From the NCBI GenBank assembly GCA_964035545.1, contig OZ037773.1:8086751-8150750 (forward strand): 64,000 nt of DNA. Direction: 5' to 3'. Both the position numbers and the translations under genes were made by a program. Shown piece after piece: positions 28,301 through 42,110 of the stretch; positions within the stretch are counted from its first letter, which is position 1, and every line of letters begins with the position of its first letter. This DNA comes from Bugula neritina (taxonomy: Eukaryota; Bryozoa; Gymnolaemata; Cheilostomatida; Bugulidae). The notes beneath the pieces were generated by a model, which saw only the letters and a program-made list of their open reading frames with translations, was not told the DNA's origin and made no database searches.

Positions 28301-31300
28301 TTAATGAAATATTTGATATCACTAGCAATGCAGTAATGTATGCATAGTTTGAAAACGAAACACCCATTTATCATAAGCTATGGAAAACAGTAAACTTCAT
28401 ACCAGATATAATTATAGCCATTGCATTAGGATCTATCACATGACAGGTTCAACATTCTAAGCGTGTCAAGGTTATTTATAGCTTCTAATAAGCTTTAAAA
28501 TCAATTAATTAAAAATATAGTTTGATTAGATATTGCATTAGCATATGAAATTAATATAAACCTATTTACTATGCCATATAAATAATTTATTGGTTTACTA
28601 ATGTAATAATGCAGCAGGACACACTTGTGCACTTTGAACCGTTAATCATGATAAACGAAGAAGATAAGCTGACATTTTCTTAAATGTTTATGAAAGAAAA
28701 ATTAATTTAAAGTTTCTGGTCATGATGATTTATGACTGAAGTGTGTCTACGGCTTAGCGTTCTTTTCTGATCTAATAATGATTAACATAATCTTGTGGAA
28801 ATGAAATTCACTTCCAGTTTCCTGGATACACTCATTTACCACGTTTTCAATATTTTAATGCCCAGAATGGTTGGTAGGAACCAATGTGGTTGATAAGGCT
28901 GACCATTCCAGCTAGAGAAATATTCAATAAAACCATTGCCATGGCAAGTTGTAGCAACTACATCAATGCATTTCGTTAGCAACAACATGGTCATTGGCCC
29001 TTGTTACTTCACAGATGCTTTCTATAAATATTGCTCTTTATAGCTGTATTTTTATTCTTTATTGCTAACTTCTTTTTAAGTTGAGGAAATCTAAATTTTA
29101 GCTACTAATGTCAGCTTTTATTAAATTACATGTCAATTAATATTTTTGACTCATTATTTAAGTCTCATATATAGGTTCATATAAATAGGCATTGCTTTCA
29201 GCATATTCATTATAAAATTTATCCTATAACATAAAAGTAATAATCATTGCACACAGTAAAAAATCTAAGCGGCTGTGTAAAATAAAATGCTCATGATAAA
29301 ACGTTATGACTGCCTAATGTAAAATATTCTTATGTAAAAAGATGGGAGGAAGAACCATAGCCATTTTTATGAATCTAAAGCTACCCTTAAAAACAAGAAT
29401 AATTTTACAGGCAGTTTTGATTTGAGGGCGACTGAGCGAAATAATTTGGGATTCTTGAGTTTGGAGCTGGGCGTTCCAAGTTCCAACTTCCACTCCCAAC
29501 TCTAAACTTCAGAATCAAAACTACTGCACTCAGTTACCTCCAACTCAAAGCTACTTATAAAACAATCCAAAAAAACAAGTTAACAAAGCGCTTATTTTTG
29601 ATGAGTAGTGTTCTATCTAAGCTCACCCGCAAGATCTCTACACACATACAAATAACTTTAACTATCTTACTTGTTGATCTCTTCTCCTCCTTCAGAACCA
29701 GATTCAGGACTCAGAGTAATGTCATGGTCAATGAACTGACCCCAGTTCATAAGCAAGTGGGAGTGGTCATTGCTGATGTTAGATGTGGTGAGATGGATGT
29801 CAAGAGATACCCTCCTTGCGCTGGGTAGTATGTCTTTAGAGTAATGGTACTTTATACGTGGAGAGTTGAAACCTGTAGGCAAATTTAGAAATATGTAAAC
29901 AATAGAGGAGAGGCATGCTATACCACCCATCCTTGGAAGTGAGTATCCTCATAGGTGCTTAAGCTATGTAAGGGTAAGGTTCCTAGAAGTCAGCTGTTGT
30001 AATACAGCGTATGGTCAAGGGGAGCTGCTCTAGGTGCTACCAAATTTGTTTGAAATTTAAATCAGTGTCTAGCCACTGAAGCAATAGTTATACGTGTCAC
30101 TTTTTAATCTGGGAAGTAAAAGCAAAAGTTAATAAATTTTGAACTCATCAATTTAGAGCACTTTTAGATAAATAATTTATGTGACATTTGAATAAATTCA
30201 GTAATCTGCTTGCCAAGTGATAGACATAGATTAACAACATGTGGCAAACAATTTTTTAGTATTTTCAACATGGCACTATTTAGTTCAATTACTTTTTGAA
30301 CCCTAGCTAATCAAAATATAGATTAAATGAGTTTTTCTTCACATTGGTACTCCATACAGTTGACCTTCCATTTTTGTTGCCAGGGTCATTTGGTGTATTA
30401 GCATCTTACCATCCTGGTATCTCTGTGGTGACATTCTAATAAGAGGAGTTTTGGCAGCCCCCCTCCAAGGGTGGAGTAGGTTGTTACACGTGCCATCAAT
30501 TGTCCTGAACTCGGCGTGAGGATCACAGGCTGGGCGTTTGAAGAATGGGTTTTGGCTGGCTGCAAACACCAAATACAGAGTTCCAAACATGTCAACAGAC
30601 ATCTTCAAAGATGACATTTTGGTTAGTGGCCAAAACCTCTTTTGATAAAAGCTGTTAAAAGTAGTTAATTGATATAAATGCATCTCATAATAATAGACTA
30701 ATAGACGTCTAGCCATATTTTATGTGAAAATAAAATTTTGACCAACTGTTGAGATTAAAAGTCGCTTTATTTTTAGATATGAAAATTACTTACATAATCT
30801 GGAAGGTCGTCCATGTCTAAAACATAAAATACACAGAAAAACTATAATTCCAACAGTGAGAAATTTTGACAAAGAAATATTTTTACTTATTTTCAAAATC
30901 AAATTATTTTTGTCCCCTCTAGTATCATTTGATAACACAAGAGCTATTCAATTAGTGTCAAGTTTTGTGAATTCTTGACAACCAGCTAATACGTATCACG
31001 CTATAAAAATCGGAAAAGTTTGGGCTCCAATGAAATTACTTGCTGTAACTTTCTATAGGCTGAAGCTTATTTTTAACCAGTTTTTATAGTAACAGCTATT
31101 TTTATAGAAACTATAGATAAACAATGTTGAGCAATTTAAGTTTTCAAAGCATAAAAATGATGCCATAAAACATTTTCAACGCCTGTAAATAATCAGACTT
31201 TTATGGCCCATTAAATAGCTTGTCACCTGTTTTGATGAATGTGGCATGTATACAAACAGTAGGAAGACATTAAACCTTAATTTATTAATTTTTACCACCA

Positions 31301-32825
31301 AATTTCTACTAAATATGATTCAATGTATGTCTTTGAAAGAAAATAAAAAGATAATCTGAAGTAATATGGAGATCAAACAGTGCGGAAGAGCATTAAAATG
31401 AAACCAACTAAGCTTCTAAGAATCCAGTACATAACTCAATCTTGTGTTGCTAGGGAAGTATTAATAACTATTTTTTAAAGCAATGGTTTAGTTTACTATA
31501 TAAGCTATGTTACATCATTATGCTTCTGCCAATTACTTTTATATATCTGCAGTAATATATATTATATTATGTAAAATTTTAATATTCAAAAATGCTTTTT
31601 TGAAACGTAAAGTCACTGCAAATACAAAACTTATAGTAACCCCAGATGCTACAAGTAGGCTTTTTAATGGTCTATAAAAGTTTGCCTCTTAAAGCATTAC
31701 CAATTTTGATGGAACTACCTCTGTTGCTATATGTGTAGAATATATGCCACCACCAAAAGTTATAGTTTTGCAGTTTTTACATTTGCAAAGCAACTTGCTA
31801 CAAATTACACTATCTAGCTATTGGGGAATCACAACACAATGATACAACAGTTATCAATTGAAAAACTATTAGTTACTTATATCAAATCACTTCACAAAGG
31901 GTATATGGGAAGGATGAATTGTGTTGTTTATAGAAACTCTTGCTAAATTCACAGGTTATAATAATAAAAGCTGTAGCCTGTGTTCTTTGATTTTACCTTT
32001 TAGCATCCAACATTTCATTAGCAATTCTCTCCAAATTGTGCAGAGCAAATTCTGGATTATCAGGTTCATTTTCAGAAAGATGGATACTGTGTCTTTCATC
32101 TATCAAAGAGGCCCTGGAAATGAAGTCAAAGACTGTAGAAAAAGCAGCAAATTGCTATAAAGAGTAGAAGTTGAGAATGACTTAGTGAAATATTTGTATG
32201 CACATAGTTGGCACAACTCCAAAGGAGGCCTCCAAACTAATGCACTCAGTGACTATCAACTCAGTGCTGTCTTTATCAATTTCTAAAGTAGCACTAGTAA
32301 ATTGAAACTCAAGCTGTACTTATACTAAATTGGCTTTCAATTACAGAGATCAACGTTTATTTTAAAGTAAACTACAATTTAGATATTACCTATTTTTTGC
32401 TAAGCTAATGACATTTCACATGTTTGTTTAGATATCAAGAAGCCTAAAGTCCTTTCTCAAAAAAGCTTTTTTATCTTGCAAAAATTTATAGAACTCAAAC
32501 TTAGATGAGCAAAATATTTTATGTTCTGTTTTACTTTATGTTACAAAGGTTGACTACTAATATTTTGATAATATTAAAAGTTAAAATCAAACATAGTAAT
32601 ATATAAAATCCTTAAATACATTATCAATATCACCATAAAAAGCTTCAGTAATTTTTGGCATAAACATTATTTTCTTATTGTATTGAAACTTTTCTAATAT
32701 GAGAATAAAGATTTCTAGTTTACAGTTCACATACAATGCATGGCAATCTGGTTTACCTACCATGTTGTAGTCAGTAGAAAAGCAGCAAGAATTACTCCTT
32801 CAGCAAGAAATTTCCAGCCAGCCAT
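19361..32825 (-). CDS. Secreted animal haem peroxidase, gene C (complete, 17 exons)
   Basis: Exons: 32761-32825, 31997-32113, 30794-30816, 30410-30559, 29671-29872, 27552-27694, 25950-26068, 24712-24823, 23832-23935, 23087-23247, 22736-22860, 22144-22214, 21294-21388, 20798-20925, 20379-20516, 19915-20017, 19361-19556. The sum is 2052 nt, 683 residues. The signal peptide begins [20 protein letters not shown]. Exon 3 is a 23-nt micro-exon. Motifs in order: [23 protein letters not shown] (distal His); [26 protein letters not shown] (Ca loop); GDVRNSEQ (distal Arg, haem-linked Glu); [32 protein letters not shown] (proximal His); [10 protein letters not shown] (Asn partner); YGDRFWHE. Gln after SEQ means no myeloperoxidase-type Met sulfonium link. 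The 64-residue tail begins NPPVRC, holds WREGS and is rich in Pro, Phe and Arg. All catalytic residues are intact. Large introns hold a SINE. Substrate unknown. Confidence 0.93.
27755..27840 (+). mobile_element. Possible decayed SINE head in gene C intron 5
   Basis: Plus-strand sequence GTCTAACAGTAAGAATGCTGGTCTAGCATGAAC matches in spirit the A-box/anticodon part of copy 2 (GTAGTTGTTAGAGTGCTGGCCTAATAAGAAC). No clear B box remains. Low certainty. Confidence 0.35.
27945..28155 (-). mobile_element. tRNA-derived SINE (copy 1) in gene C intron 5
   Basis: On the minus strand it starts GAGCAGCCATGGTCTAGGGG (pol III A-box region), forms an anticodon-like stem CTTAG...CTAAG, and has a textbook B box GGGTTCGAACCC. 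The body continues AGGAAGAGCATCCAGTCATAATTGC, and a 3' domain contains CATCAGGGGTTTTC...GGGATGGCAACTA. Similar pieces occur at 40552, 46280 and 56640. It lies between gene C exons 5 and 6. Confidence 0.8.
30794..30816 (-). other. Gene C 23-nt linker micro-exon
   Basis: This micro-exon is bounded by TTTTAG and GTAAGT on the minus strand. It enters in phase 2 and leaves in phase 1, as phase requires between exons 2 and 4. It codes about HGRPSRL. Gene D has a 23-nt exon at the same place (50859-50881), which supports both. Confidence 0.8.
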
Positions 32826-32871
32826 TTTAGAGAAAAGCTATAACAATGACTAAATCAAATCTCACTGCTCC

Positions 32872-32883
32872 ATATTAATATAC
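32872..32883 (-). promoter_or_regulatory. Possible TATA element of gene C
   Basis: The minus strand reads GTATATTAATATGG about 50 bp upstream of the gene C ATG (32825). It is less canonical than the element of gene A. Confidence 0.3.
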
Positions 32884-35800
32884 TCTGCAGCAAACAACTT
32901 TCATCCAATAGCAGCTCTTGTTACTCCTGTTGCTCCTAGCAACCACACTGTTTGTTGCAATCCAATGTTAATTTACAGGAAAATTCTATCTCGTGCAAAG
33001 TTAATGTAGGAAGTAATTATAATAAATAACACTCTATGCACACTTTTTGTATCAAATATTTTAATAACAGGTTTGGACTAAACATTTGGTAGACAGTAAA
33101 CTGTAAGTTTAATCTTCTAGCTACACTAAGAAGGATCAGCTGCCAGAAGATGGAACTTGTGAATTATTTCCATGTAATTTATGTAAATCTGATTAAAAAC
33201 ATGGTTGGAAATATTTCTGATGCTTAATTAGAAAATAGGTCATGATCATTAACTGTTTTTGCAGTGGTACTCTCTAGCTACTGTTTACCCATATATAAAT
33301 TAATTTATAATTACCAGTTATGAAATTAAAAGATTTTTCAGGACAGTGAATATAATTACATGCTATTAATTCAAACTTGTTTTCAGCATGGTGTTCTTAT
33401 CTGTCAAATGTCTTTCATGAACAAGTTTGCGCACAAACGAAGAATTAGTACAACGGAAAATATATTTAAATTCATATGAAGTCAACTTTCCCTGTTACCA
33501 AACTGGGTTCTGCATCATAAATTGGATGTTTTTGCTTGCTTAAGTTTTCCAAGAAGTTGAATTAAGTTTCAAGTTGTTGTGTTTCAGTATACAGAAATGT
33601 TTATTGTTGCAGACTGAAAAAAAGTAGCAATGTGAAAGAGTTATATCATAAGTTACAAGTGTAAAACACAAGTGTGAAGATAAGTGAAAATGCTAGGTTG
33701 TTATATCAGTCAAAAAGGTTAGCTTTTGTGTGGTAGCCATTATGAATTTGGAAAAAGCCTAACATAGCTGGCATAGCTGAGATGATGTGTGAAAAGCTAT
33801 CATGAATTAGAGAAAAGCTTTCCCAGCTTAGATAAAGCCCTAACATAAATAATGGTGAAGTTTCCAAGAATAAAGACGAGTTTTTGTTTAAATAATAAAG
33901 GTTTAGTTGGAATTATTCTTCTACGTAATAATTGTTGCAAGTTTTTAATGTTTAATTACTAAACATTGATTGACAATATTAATATATAACACATGCTTAG
34001 ATTATTTCTGACGCAAAGTGTAAAATTTAGAAAACAAATTTATGTATTCTATCTTATATATAGAGATGCCGTATGTTATTGTGAGTGAAGATCATTTTAT
34101 ATGTAATGAGAACTTAGGTCAAAAATTATTATAAATGTTGGGTGGAAAGAAAGTTGAAAGAGACATTATGCTGTTATATTATCTTCACTTTATATTTACT
34201 AGAAAGCAAAAAAAAATGTTTCTTTGCATAATATACCCAAACATCAAATTAAAGAAGTTAAAAGAGCTGATTCATAATTCAATTTTTTTTTATAAAAGTA
34301 AGTCAAGGTACAAGCTTTGGCAAAACATAAAAAGTTTGAGAGTAGAGCCACGAATGGTTAGCTGCAGCAGTACTTACTAAGGTACAATATAATTGGCTTG
34401 TTACTTACCATAGTGTAATGTGATTGGTTGGCTAGTTAATATAGTACCTTTCACTGGCCTGGTCTAGACACAGATAAAAAGATATATCATTTTGTTTCCA
34501 AGAAAAATGATTTGGATAGGTCTATTTGTGACTCTGTAACATGACTTGACTGACGGGAGGCCAGCCGTCTTTTTTAATATTCCTCAGCAGTTTAACAGGA
34601 GTCAGGGAAATTATCCCATTACTACTAAATCAAAAAGACAAGCTAATTACAGCATTTTTTATCCCCAGATGTGTGGTTGGTTGAGTGTTTTTTGCAAGTT
34701 TTCCTAATTTGTTTTGACAATAGGCGTTCTAAACAGCGCCTCTTAAATTTTAAAGCCTTGTTAAATGTGAGAGAAACTGCCACAAAAAGCTTGCCAATTA
34801 CATAAAGCTGTCATGTGCCAGACTTGACAACTATGTTTGTTGTTTTGAAATGAACTCCCTGGAACTTGCAGAATATTTAAAAGCTGCAATCTGAATTCAT
34901 TTATAGATTACATCTACTGCAGTTAATACCAGGAAACTAATACCAATATTTTAGCTGTTGGACGTTTGAGGAAGTTTAGAAATGTGTATATCAAGATTTT
35001 TAAAATGTTATGCAATCGTGGAATGGTAGGAATGCAGTAAATGTATTTATTATGCCGAGTAAAGTGGGGTGTACCTCTTAGTATAATATAACAATTGTAG
35101 ATGCTCTAAAAATGGCTTTGTGTAGTCATAAAACAAACTTGAATAGTTTTCCGAGCCAAGACTTTCGCAGGTTCAACAGCATATAAAACAACCATTAATA
35201 ACTTTTAGTGTTGCATTTTGTAATAATTGAGCAAAATTTATGTTGTTTTAATGAATATAATGTTCAAAATAATGCCATGTTTTTGACTAGTGACAGGTGA
35301 ATTAAATTTAGTTTAGCTAAATTCTTTTAAGCAAAAACAAAGCATATTATAAACAAACTTACTAAATGTTGGGACTTGGGGCAAGACTCTGGTTAATTTA
35401 TGTATGTTGTTTGTGTTTGGCTTAATGAAAAATTATTCTGCAGCGTATACAGGCTGTAAGAATTGTTGCAACATCAGCTGCAGTAGTGTCTTCACAAATA
35501 GTCCATAGCAAAAAGTGTTTCGTGATCGCACATTTCGAAAACAGCTATAAGTCGTTTTTAAACTAATACAACCTACAATTTTAATCGTATTTCAAAAGCA
35601 ATTTGTTAATTTGAAAAGCTTCTAAATCAATTTGTGCTGAAATATAGCTTGCAGTTAGCTAATCATGTAATATAAAAAGCTCCATTTTTCTACTCTATGA
35701 GAGTATTGATATATGCTAGACTACAGCAACGTAATTTACTTAATTTACTATATTATTATATAAAAGCATTATATCTGCAGAGAGAGGCTGATGAGAAATA

Positions 35801-38714
35801 TTCCAATTGTCAATATAGACACACAGAGGTATAAATAGCCATGGAAGTGGGTCTGGCTATGAATCAGCTTCTACATATGTGGACGTTAACACTGCAAAAT
35901 TGGCATGGATTTGCCACGAGTTATACAACTCAATTACAAATACTGTAACTTTGAAAGCAATTACATCACATGTCAACTTCCTAAACCATTTCAGCTGAAA
36001 TAAACAGGAAAACTTCATAAACCTTTATTTACTAATAGCCTACATAACTTAATGTTATTAATTAAAAATGTTTTGCAATATGCTGTAATTAGAGAATTGT
36101 TGGCACCTTTGATCAATGATATTAGGCTATGTTAGATGGTAACATTGGCCTGTGCTGGAAACTAGGTGCTGTACTCAATATATAGAAGTCTTATTAGTCA
36201 TCATTATTGCCTGACATACAATGATGGTAGGAAAAAGCTGGTGAACGATAACTGGAGTTAACAGTTGAATAAAATCTGAATCTCAATGCATGCCAATGAA
36301 ACTAACCAAAAGTTATTAAACATTGGTATAAATTAAAGTGAAAATTCCTATTTAGTTATGCATATTATTTCCGATAAAAAGCAATTTACTAGTTCTAATT
36401 TTAGCAAGTTCTAATTTATGTTCACCTGTATTAAAAAGCATTATTAATATTAACATATTTCACAGTTTATATTATGCTAATAAATTGCAGCAGTCATAAA
36501 TTTGGCTTAATATTACTGAAATTAAAGCTGGCCTTAAGGGTCACAAGTCACCAATCATGTTGAAATTATCAAACCAATCATTATATTTACCAATAACTTT
36601 AATTAGAATAGTTTTTTTGCATATGACATAAATATTATGTTCTAAATTATAAAATAACAAAATAGTATAAAAATCTAAAAACTTTTTTATCATATATAAT
36701 ATTTTCATGTTATCTGCATTTTTCTAAATATTAGAATTTGACTGTGTGATAGGTATGTTTCTACTTGAATTATATTTTATTAAACACAATTCAAATCGTA
36801 AGATGATCCTTAATTATAGGAATGATTAGAAAATAAATGGCTATAAAACACCGGCAAAATTTTATTAAAGATTTCAGAATTATAATAGCTTTTTTTTCAA
36901 GCTTAATGCAGATGTTGAAGTGTCGCAATACTTCATCTAAATTCTTATTATTTTCTATTCACCATTAGCTATCCAGCTCAAATAAAATGTGTACTTTTAG
37001 CAAGCAAACTCAAAATGAAACCTGAATTTAAATATCTGAAATTGAGAATCTTTAAGCATACCAGACAAGTTGAAGGATGTATCCCACTTTAAACTTTTAT
37101 TTAAGCTAATAGATGCGCTTGATAAATTATAACTGTTTGATCTATCTAAATCCCAAAAAAGGCATTCAGCTAATAATGATAAATTCAATAGATAAATCCA
37201 AATATAATTTATATCTGAATTCAAATCTCACAATGTATAAAGCCTTAAGCTAAAATATATTAGGGTGCTGCTTTTTTGCTTTTAGAAAAAATAATTTATG
37301 TTAATTTTGATGATAAATCATTATTATATTTATACTTCAATCAAAATTTTTCAAGATGGAGGAAATTTCTCGTAATTCACAAGCAGTTCAATAACCCTAA
37401 AAGTGACAGCAAGCATATTAATGGTAATTTTATCAAAAGATAAAATAATTTGATGTTTGTATTGATGACTAGTATCGTCCTCTATCACAGGGTATATATG
37501 CCCTCATGCATTGAACTATATAGAAGCTCAATATTACAATACTACATCGTAAATATATATGGGCCTGCTGTTTTTATTGTTATACATATCTTTTTGGTTT
37601 CCTTTCAAAAAAAATTGAGCGGTTACTTTCAAAATTTAAAATATTTATGTAAACTTGCCTTTATCGCATCTACAATAATATAGTGTTTGTATAATTTTGT
37701 TTTGTTTATTTGAATTGTAATAAAACAAAATCTTATAAAAGTTACATGTGCTAAAACAAGTTCCAAGTTAAATTTTAAACTCTTGCAGGCTTTATTTTGA
37801 AGATTACAAAACAACTTCGTTTTGCCAAAAAATATTGCAGCAGCGGTTCAGTTGTATTCTCTTAACCCAGTGATGCCAGTTATACAAATTCTAATTTAAG
37901 CCTATAAATATCTAAACTTTATCACCTACTTTGATACTTTAAAAAAGATTGAAATTTAATCATTGTAAGCTTTACATCATGACTCATGTAAAAGCAAGCT
38001 AATGACCTAGATTCAAAAAATTTGGGAAGGCTTTTAATTAACATTAAAACTCTTGAAAACTACCAGCTATGCTTTTTCAAAGTTTTAACCTACTATTGAA
38101 ATAACTCAGTTTCTGCTTCTAAATGGTCAAGGTAGAAGTTATTGTAAACTTATCCAATGTTGAGGATTTTACTCTAGTCCCAGTTGTAGTTTTTGTGTTA
38201 CAATCACTCAGTTGCACAACTTGTTATTGTTGTTGTTATTTTTGTTTTACTAATTGCTTGTAACAGCGGGCTATTGCAACAGGAAGTAACATTCTTTCAT
38301 ATTGTTTCATAATAATGTATAATTGTACAACACCTATATAAATGGTTTAGTTTATAGAATAAAATAGTTTTATGTTATATCAATACTGCTGTGTGTTGTG
38401 TCAACTGTAATCGAACCACATGCATGCATAGTATAATATAATAGAAATAACATAACCAATATATATAAAACCAGTCAGCTCAACAAGATAATATTTTGGT
38501 ACTCAAGCTAATTTGAGATAAGCTGGAAAGAAAATTATTTTGTTACTAAAAAACTAAACCAGTTGAGTAAATCTACAAGGCGACGTCACTGTTTTTATGC
38601 AATAAACAGAAAAGCATAGTACATGCTCACCGATTATTTAGAAAATAGCAAAAGTTAAAACAATACAAAACAACAGAAATATGCAGGTTTCACAATAGTT
38701 TGATAGTTACTTAC

Positions 38715-38805
38715 TGGAAAACATTTGCCCCAACTGGGAATCAAACCTCAGAGTTCTAAGCTCCAAGTCAGCTTGCTACTCACCATGCTATAGAGGCTAC
38801 TAGAA
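38715..38805 (-). mobile_element. tRNA-like pol III element (tRNA pseudogene or SINE head)
   Basis: On the minus strand GCATGGTGAGTAGC (A-box-like) is followed by a perfect 5-bp anticodon-type stem AAGCT/AGCTT and a B-box-like GGTTTGATTCCC. The acceptor ends GCCTCTA and TTGGGGC pair mostly. T-stem mismatches and a non-U base at position 33 argue against a functional tRNA. It differs from the GAGCAGCC SINE family. Confidence 0.45.
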
Positions 38806-40551
38806 TCACATTATTCTAATAAGATATCGAATCAAATTACTCCAAGTACTACAAAGTAATGGAACTGTAGATTGGTGTTATAAATTGTCATCAAATCCGC
38901 TTTTATAAATATGTTTTAGTGTCATCATTACTTTTAAGAATATCATAGCTACCTAAATCCTCTTCCCACCCACGTGAAATTTAATTTCTTTCTTAATTAG
39001 TTAGCAGTGTGTTTAATAACCTTATAGTAATTTACTTGTGTGCTGCTTATGCAATTTTATTGTTTTTATTACTTCTGCTAGTAATTAAATTAATCTGAAT
39101 TAAAAGCTCAAATTTTAGTTCACAATTTTAGTAATAATAAAAAAATTAAAATCCATCTTACAAAATTGAAATATTCTGTTGACTGAAAAATTTTTTTGGC
39201 AAAAACAAAAAAATTGTTAACTATAATGTTTTGCCAAAACCCTTGCATGCACTTACTTGTGAATCAATAAAATATTATTCAAAGAATTTCATTTTTAAGT
39301 TGCGAAATCTCCACCATCATAATTTATATAAAATCTAAAACATGCCGGCTAGTATTTTAATTTCATATCTTTTATCCAAACTGCCAGTACCTAAGCTCCC
39401 TCAATCAGGATAACAAGTAATTTTAACAAAACTCGGTTTAATTATAAGCAACTGAAACAATCAAGTTTTACTTGGGTTAGGGTTTGAAAACAACAAAAGT
39501 GTTTGAAAAGTTGAATGCAAAATTACCTGAAACTTTGACAGTGCTTCTATTGTTCAGAATTTGTAAGCAGAAATTTAAAAAGTAAAAACCTAAACTAGCT
39601 TCGACCTGCAGTGCTGAAGCAAATAAAATTATCCGATTGTAAATTAGGATGATCCAAATTTTCCCTTATTTAATTTTCTTCCAAGCATTTTTATCATTCA
39701 CTCACTCTTGCTTTTTTCAGTCTTTACCCACATTAGTTTCTCTTAGAGAGTGTTTGGCTTTTACTGCACAATAGTGTATAGCTGCATTAGCTGTGCAAAT
39801 CAAACAATGAAAAAGGAATGTGACTTTAATAGCTTCCTAGGTAAAAAAGAAGTATATTTATGTAATATACTCTTCATAAAATAACAATTAGTAGCATTGA
39901 AAATTCTTTTAGATTTGTGACAAGATCACCATATCGCAATTTAGTTATCAACAGTATATATTGACTATCATATGATGAGCCCAATGGCATTGGTAGAGCT
40001 ATGTTTTGTAGTTTATCATAGGTCACAGTTTAGTTACATAAAAGTAGGCAATGATTAGGTTTCCACTTTATGACCTGTTATATTAGATATTAGTCAGCTA
40101 TTAGGTAGGTAAATCACTCAAAGCCTATCAGCTATTACCACGTGGAAGTGGAGAGATGCTAACGGAGACAGAGGAGATAGAGTTATATTAACACCTACAT
40201 AACTACTCCAGCACCTGTCAACATGCTTATAGGTGACCTTGTTGTCAGAGTAACTGACTGCTGCCTAATTTGACACAGCATGGTACTATTAGCATCAGTT
40301 TTAGAAGAGAGCAGAGAAAAATCTCAGAGAAAGAGTTTCTAGTTGCATTTAAATGCACTTGAACAACTTCCAATTAGAAAAAGTAAATTTGATTATTAGT
40401 GATTAGTAATTACTAATTAGTAATGATAGATTTATGACCCTAGAAATATTCCTTAATGCCATGAATCAGCATAAGTTTAGCAACACTGCTATGGTGGCAC
40501 TGCGGAGACATAACACAAAATATACTTGACTTTATGGAGTCTTGTGAGGTA

Positions 40552-40745
40552 GAGCAGCCATGGTGTAGTTGTTAGAGTGCTGGCCTAATAAGAACGGGGT
40601 TAGTGGTTTGATTCTAAACACGGTGATAATGTTAGAAAAGAAAGAGCATTTACTCATAATTCTTAAAGTCATAATTTTTTAAGTATTAAAATGTTTCCTC
40701 ATCAGGGGCTTTTACAGGGATAACAATTATAAACTCCTTTGACTT
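40552..40745 (+). mobile_element. tRNA-derived SINE (copy 2), intergenic
   Basis: It starts GAGCAGCCATGGTGTAGTTG (A box) with B-box remnant GGTTTGATTCTAA. Then come the family body AGAAAGAGCATTTACTCATAATTC and the 3' domain CATCAGGGGCTTTTACAGGGATAACAA. It aligns over its whole length with copy 1 in the opposite orientation. Confidence 0.75.
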
Positions 40746-41963
40746 TTATATAAAGCCTTAAAGAGTATCATGAAAAAATGTGCTTTCTTTAGCATGCAAA
40801 TGTTTCCACTTTGATTGTAAATACGTTGTTCAAATATGCAGTTTTTAAGCAGCAAGTTAACAGGAAATCCCAATACAAACTGTGCATGTAAAATGACTTC
40901 AGCTGGAAAATCTCATAATATAGTGTCGCTGGAATGCAAGAGCAGCTAACTCCCAATGCAATATTTTCGAAATTTATTATCTTCAGCCATGATTGCGTAT
41001 AGAAGTGTGGAGACGATAACCACCCTACCTATAAGCTGAACATGTAGATTTCAATCTATGTAGCATGTTTGAGATTCTGTGTAGATGAATCATGAAATAT
41101 TGGAAATATATCCGTGTCAATTCAAGATAAATGACCTTGTAATAGCTTGTAATGGATGATTATAACTGACAAATTTGTGAGGATAACACTTAATTACAAT
41201 TTAGTTTGCAGTGTGATAAACATTGATATGTGTAATTAAGTGATGCTAATCAAAAAAACTAATTTGTACACTAATATTTTGATTTATTGTAAATATATGC
41301 AAGTAAATGCCACAATGATCATTTTCTAGTGTGTCAAAGCTTGTCAGAATGTACATTTAATAAGCAAGATGATAATATGCAGACTATTGTGTATAAGCCA
41401 ATGTATAATAGCACATAATACTATAATTGTGTGATAAATATAAAAAATATTGATGTATGTTCAATAAGGTTGTTATTTTTACAGCTTGTGTTATGTCATT
41501 ACATGCATCACTAGTAGATGTTACACTATCAGCAACTGGCTGTCTGTAATGTGGTTGACCAATAGAATAACTCCTAGTGTTGCTGAGGAAAGACATAGTG
41601 AACTGCTGTTGAGTATTGGAATTGTACAGGTGTAGGTGATGCCAGCCTTCTGAACTAGTTGGCAGGGAATCCTATATTAATTAAGTTGTAGTTTAAACAA
41701 TGAGTTCAATGATTTGTGCATGCAAGTGTATATATTAGTTTATACTAAAGATAACAAATACATGTTCCAAAGGCACGTACGCGTAACATTTATATATTTA
41801 CAATAAAATTATATTTTAAGAATAATTCTCTAAATTGATTACATTTCCCAAATAACTGTTCACTCTATATACTATGGCAGAGTTTATATTAAAAAACTCC
41901 CAGTTTAACAAATAACATATGCTTCTTTGGTTTATGTCACACAAGATGTGCAAAGCTTCTTAT

Positions 41964-42110
41964 TCAGAACAACTTAGACCTTCGTCGCTGTCTACGACGC
42001 CTGTTGGCTCTTCGTGAAAGCCTACCATTAAGTTTCTGGTTTTGTCTTCTCCTGCGATTCTGCCTCCTTCTGGATTGAGTCTGCTGCTGCTGCTTTCTTC
42101 TATTAGAATG
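41964..42110 (-). other. Arg-rich C-terminal tail of gene D
   Basis: The final part of exon 17 codes a Gln run followed by clusters of three to four Arg ([22 protein letters not shown]) and ends SKLF. The other paralogues in the window lack it. Such a tail would bind polyanions (heparan sulfate, nucleic acid, acidic mucus or mineral matrix) or could be clipped at multibasic sites; both are inference. Confidence 0.8.

Larger units (their letters stand above)
32900..41960. other. Intergenic region between genes C and D (about 9 kb)
   Basis: AT-rich DNA with one SINE (40552-40745) and one tRNA-like element (38715-38805). Short ORFs here (for example 34135-34380, 36997-37224, 37450-37683) show no domain, splice continuity or codon bias that I can defend. 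No gene is called. Confidence 0.6.
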
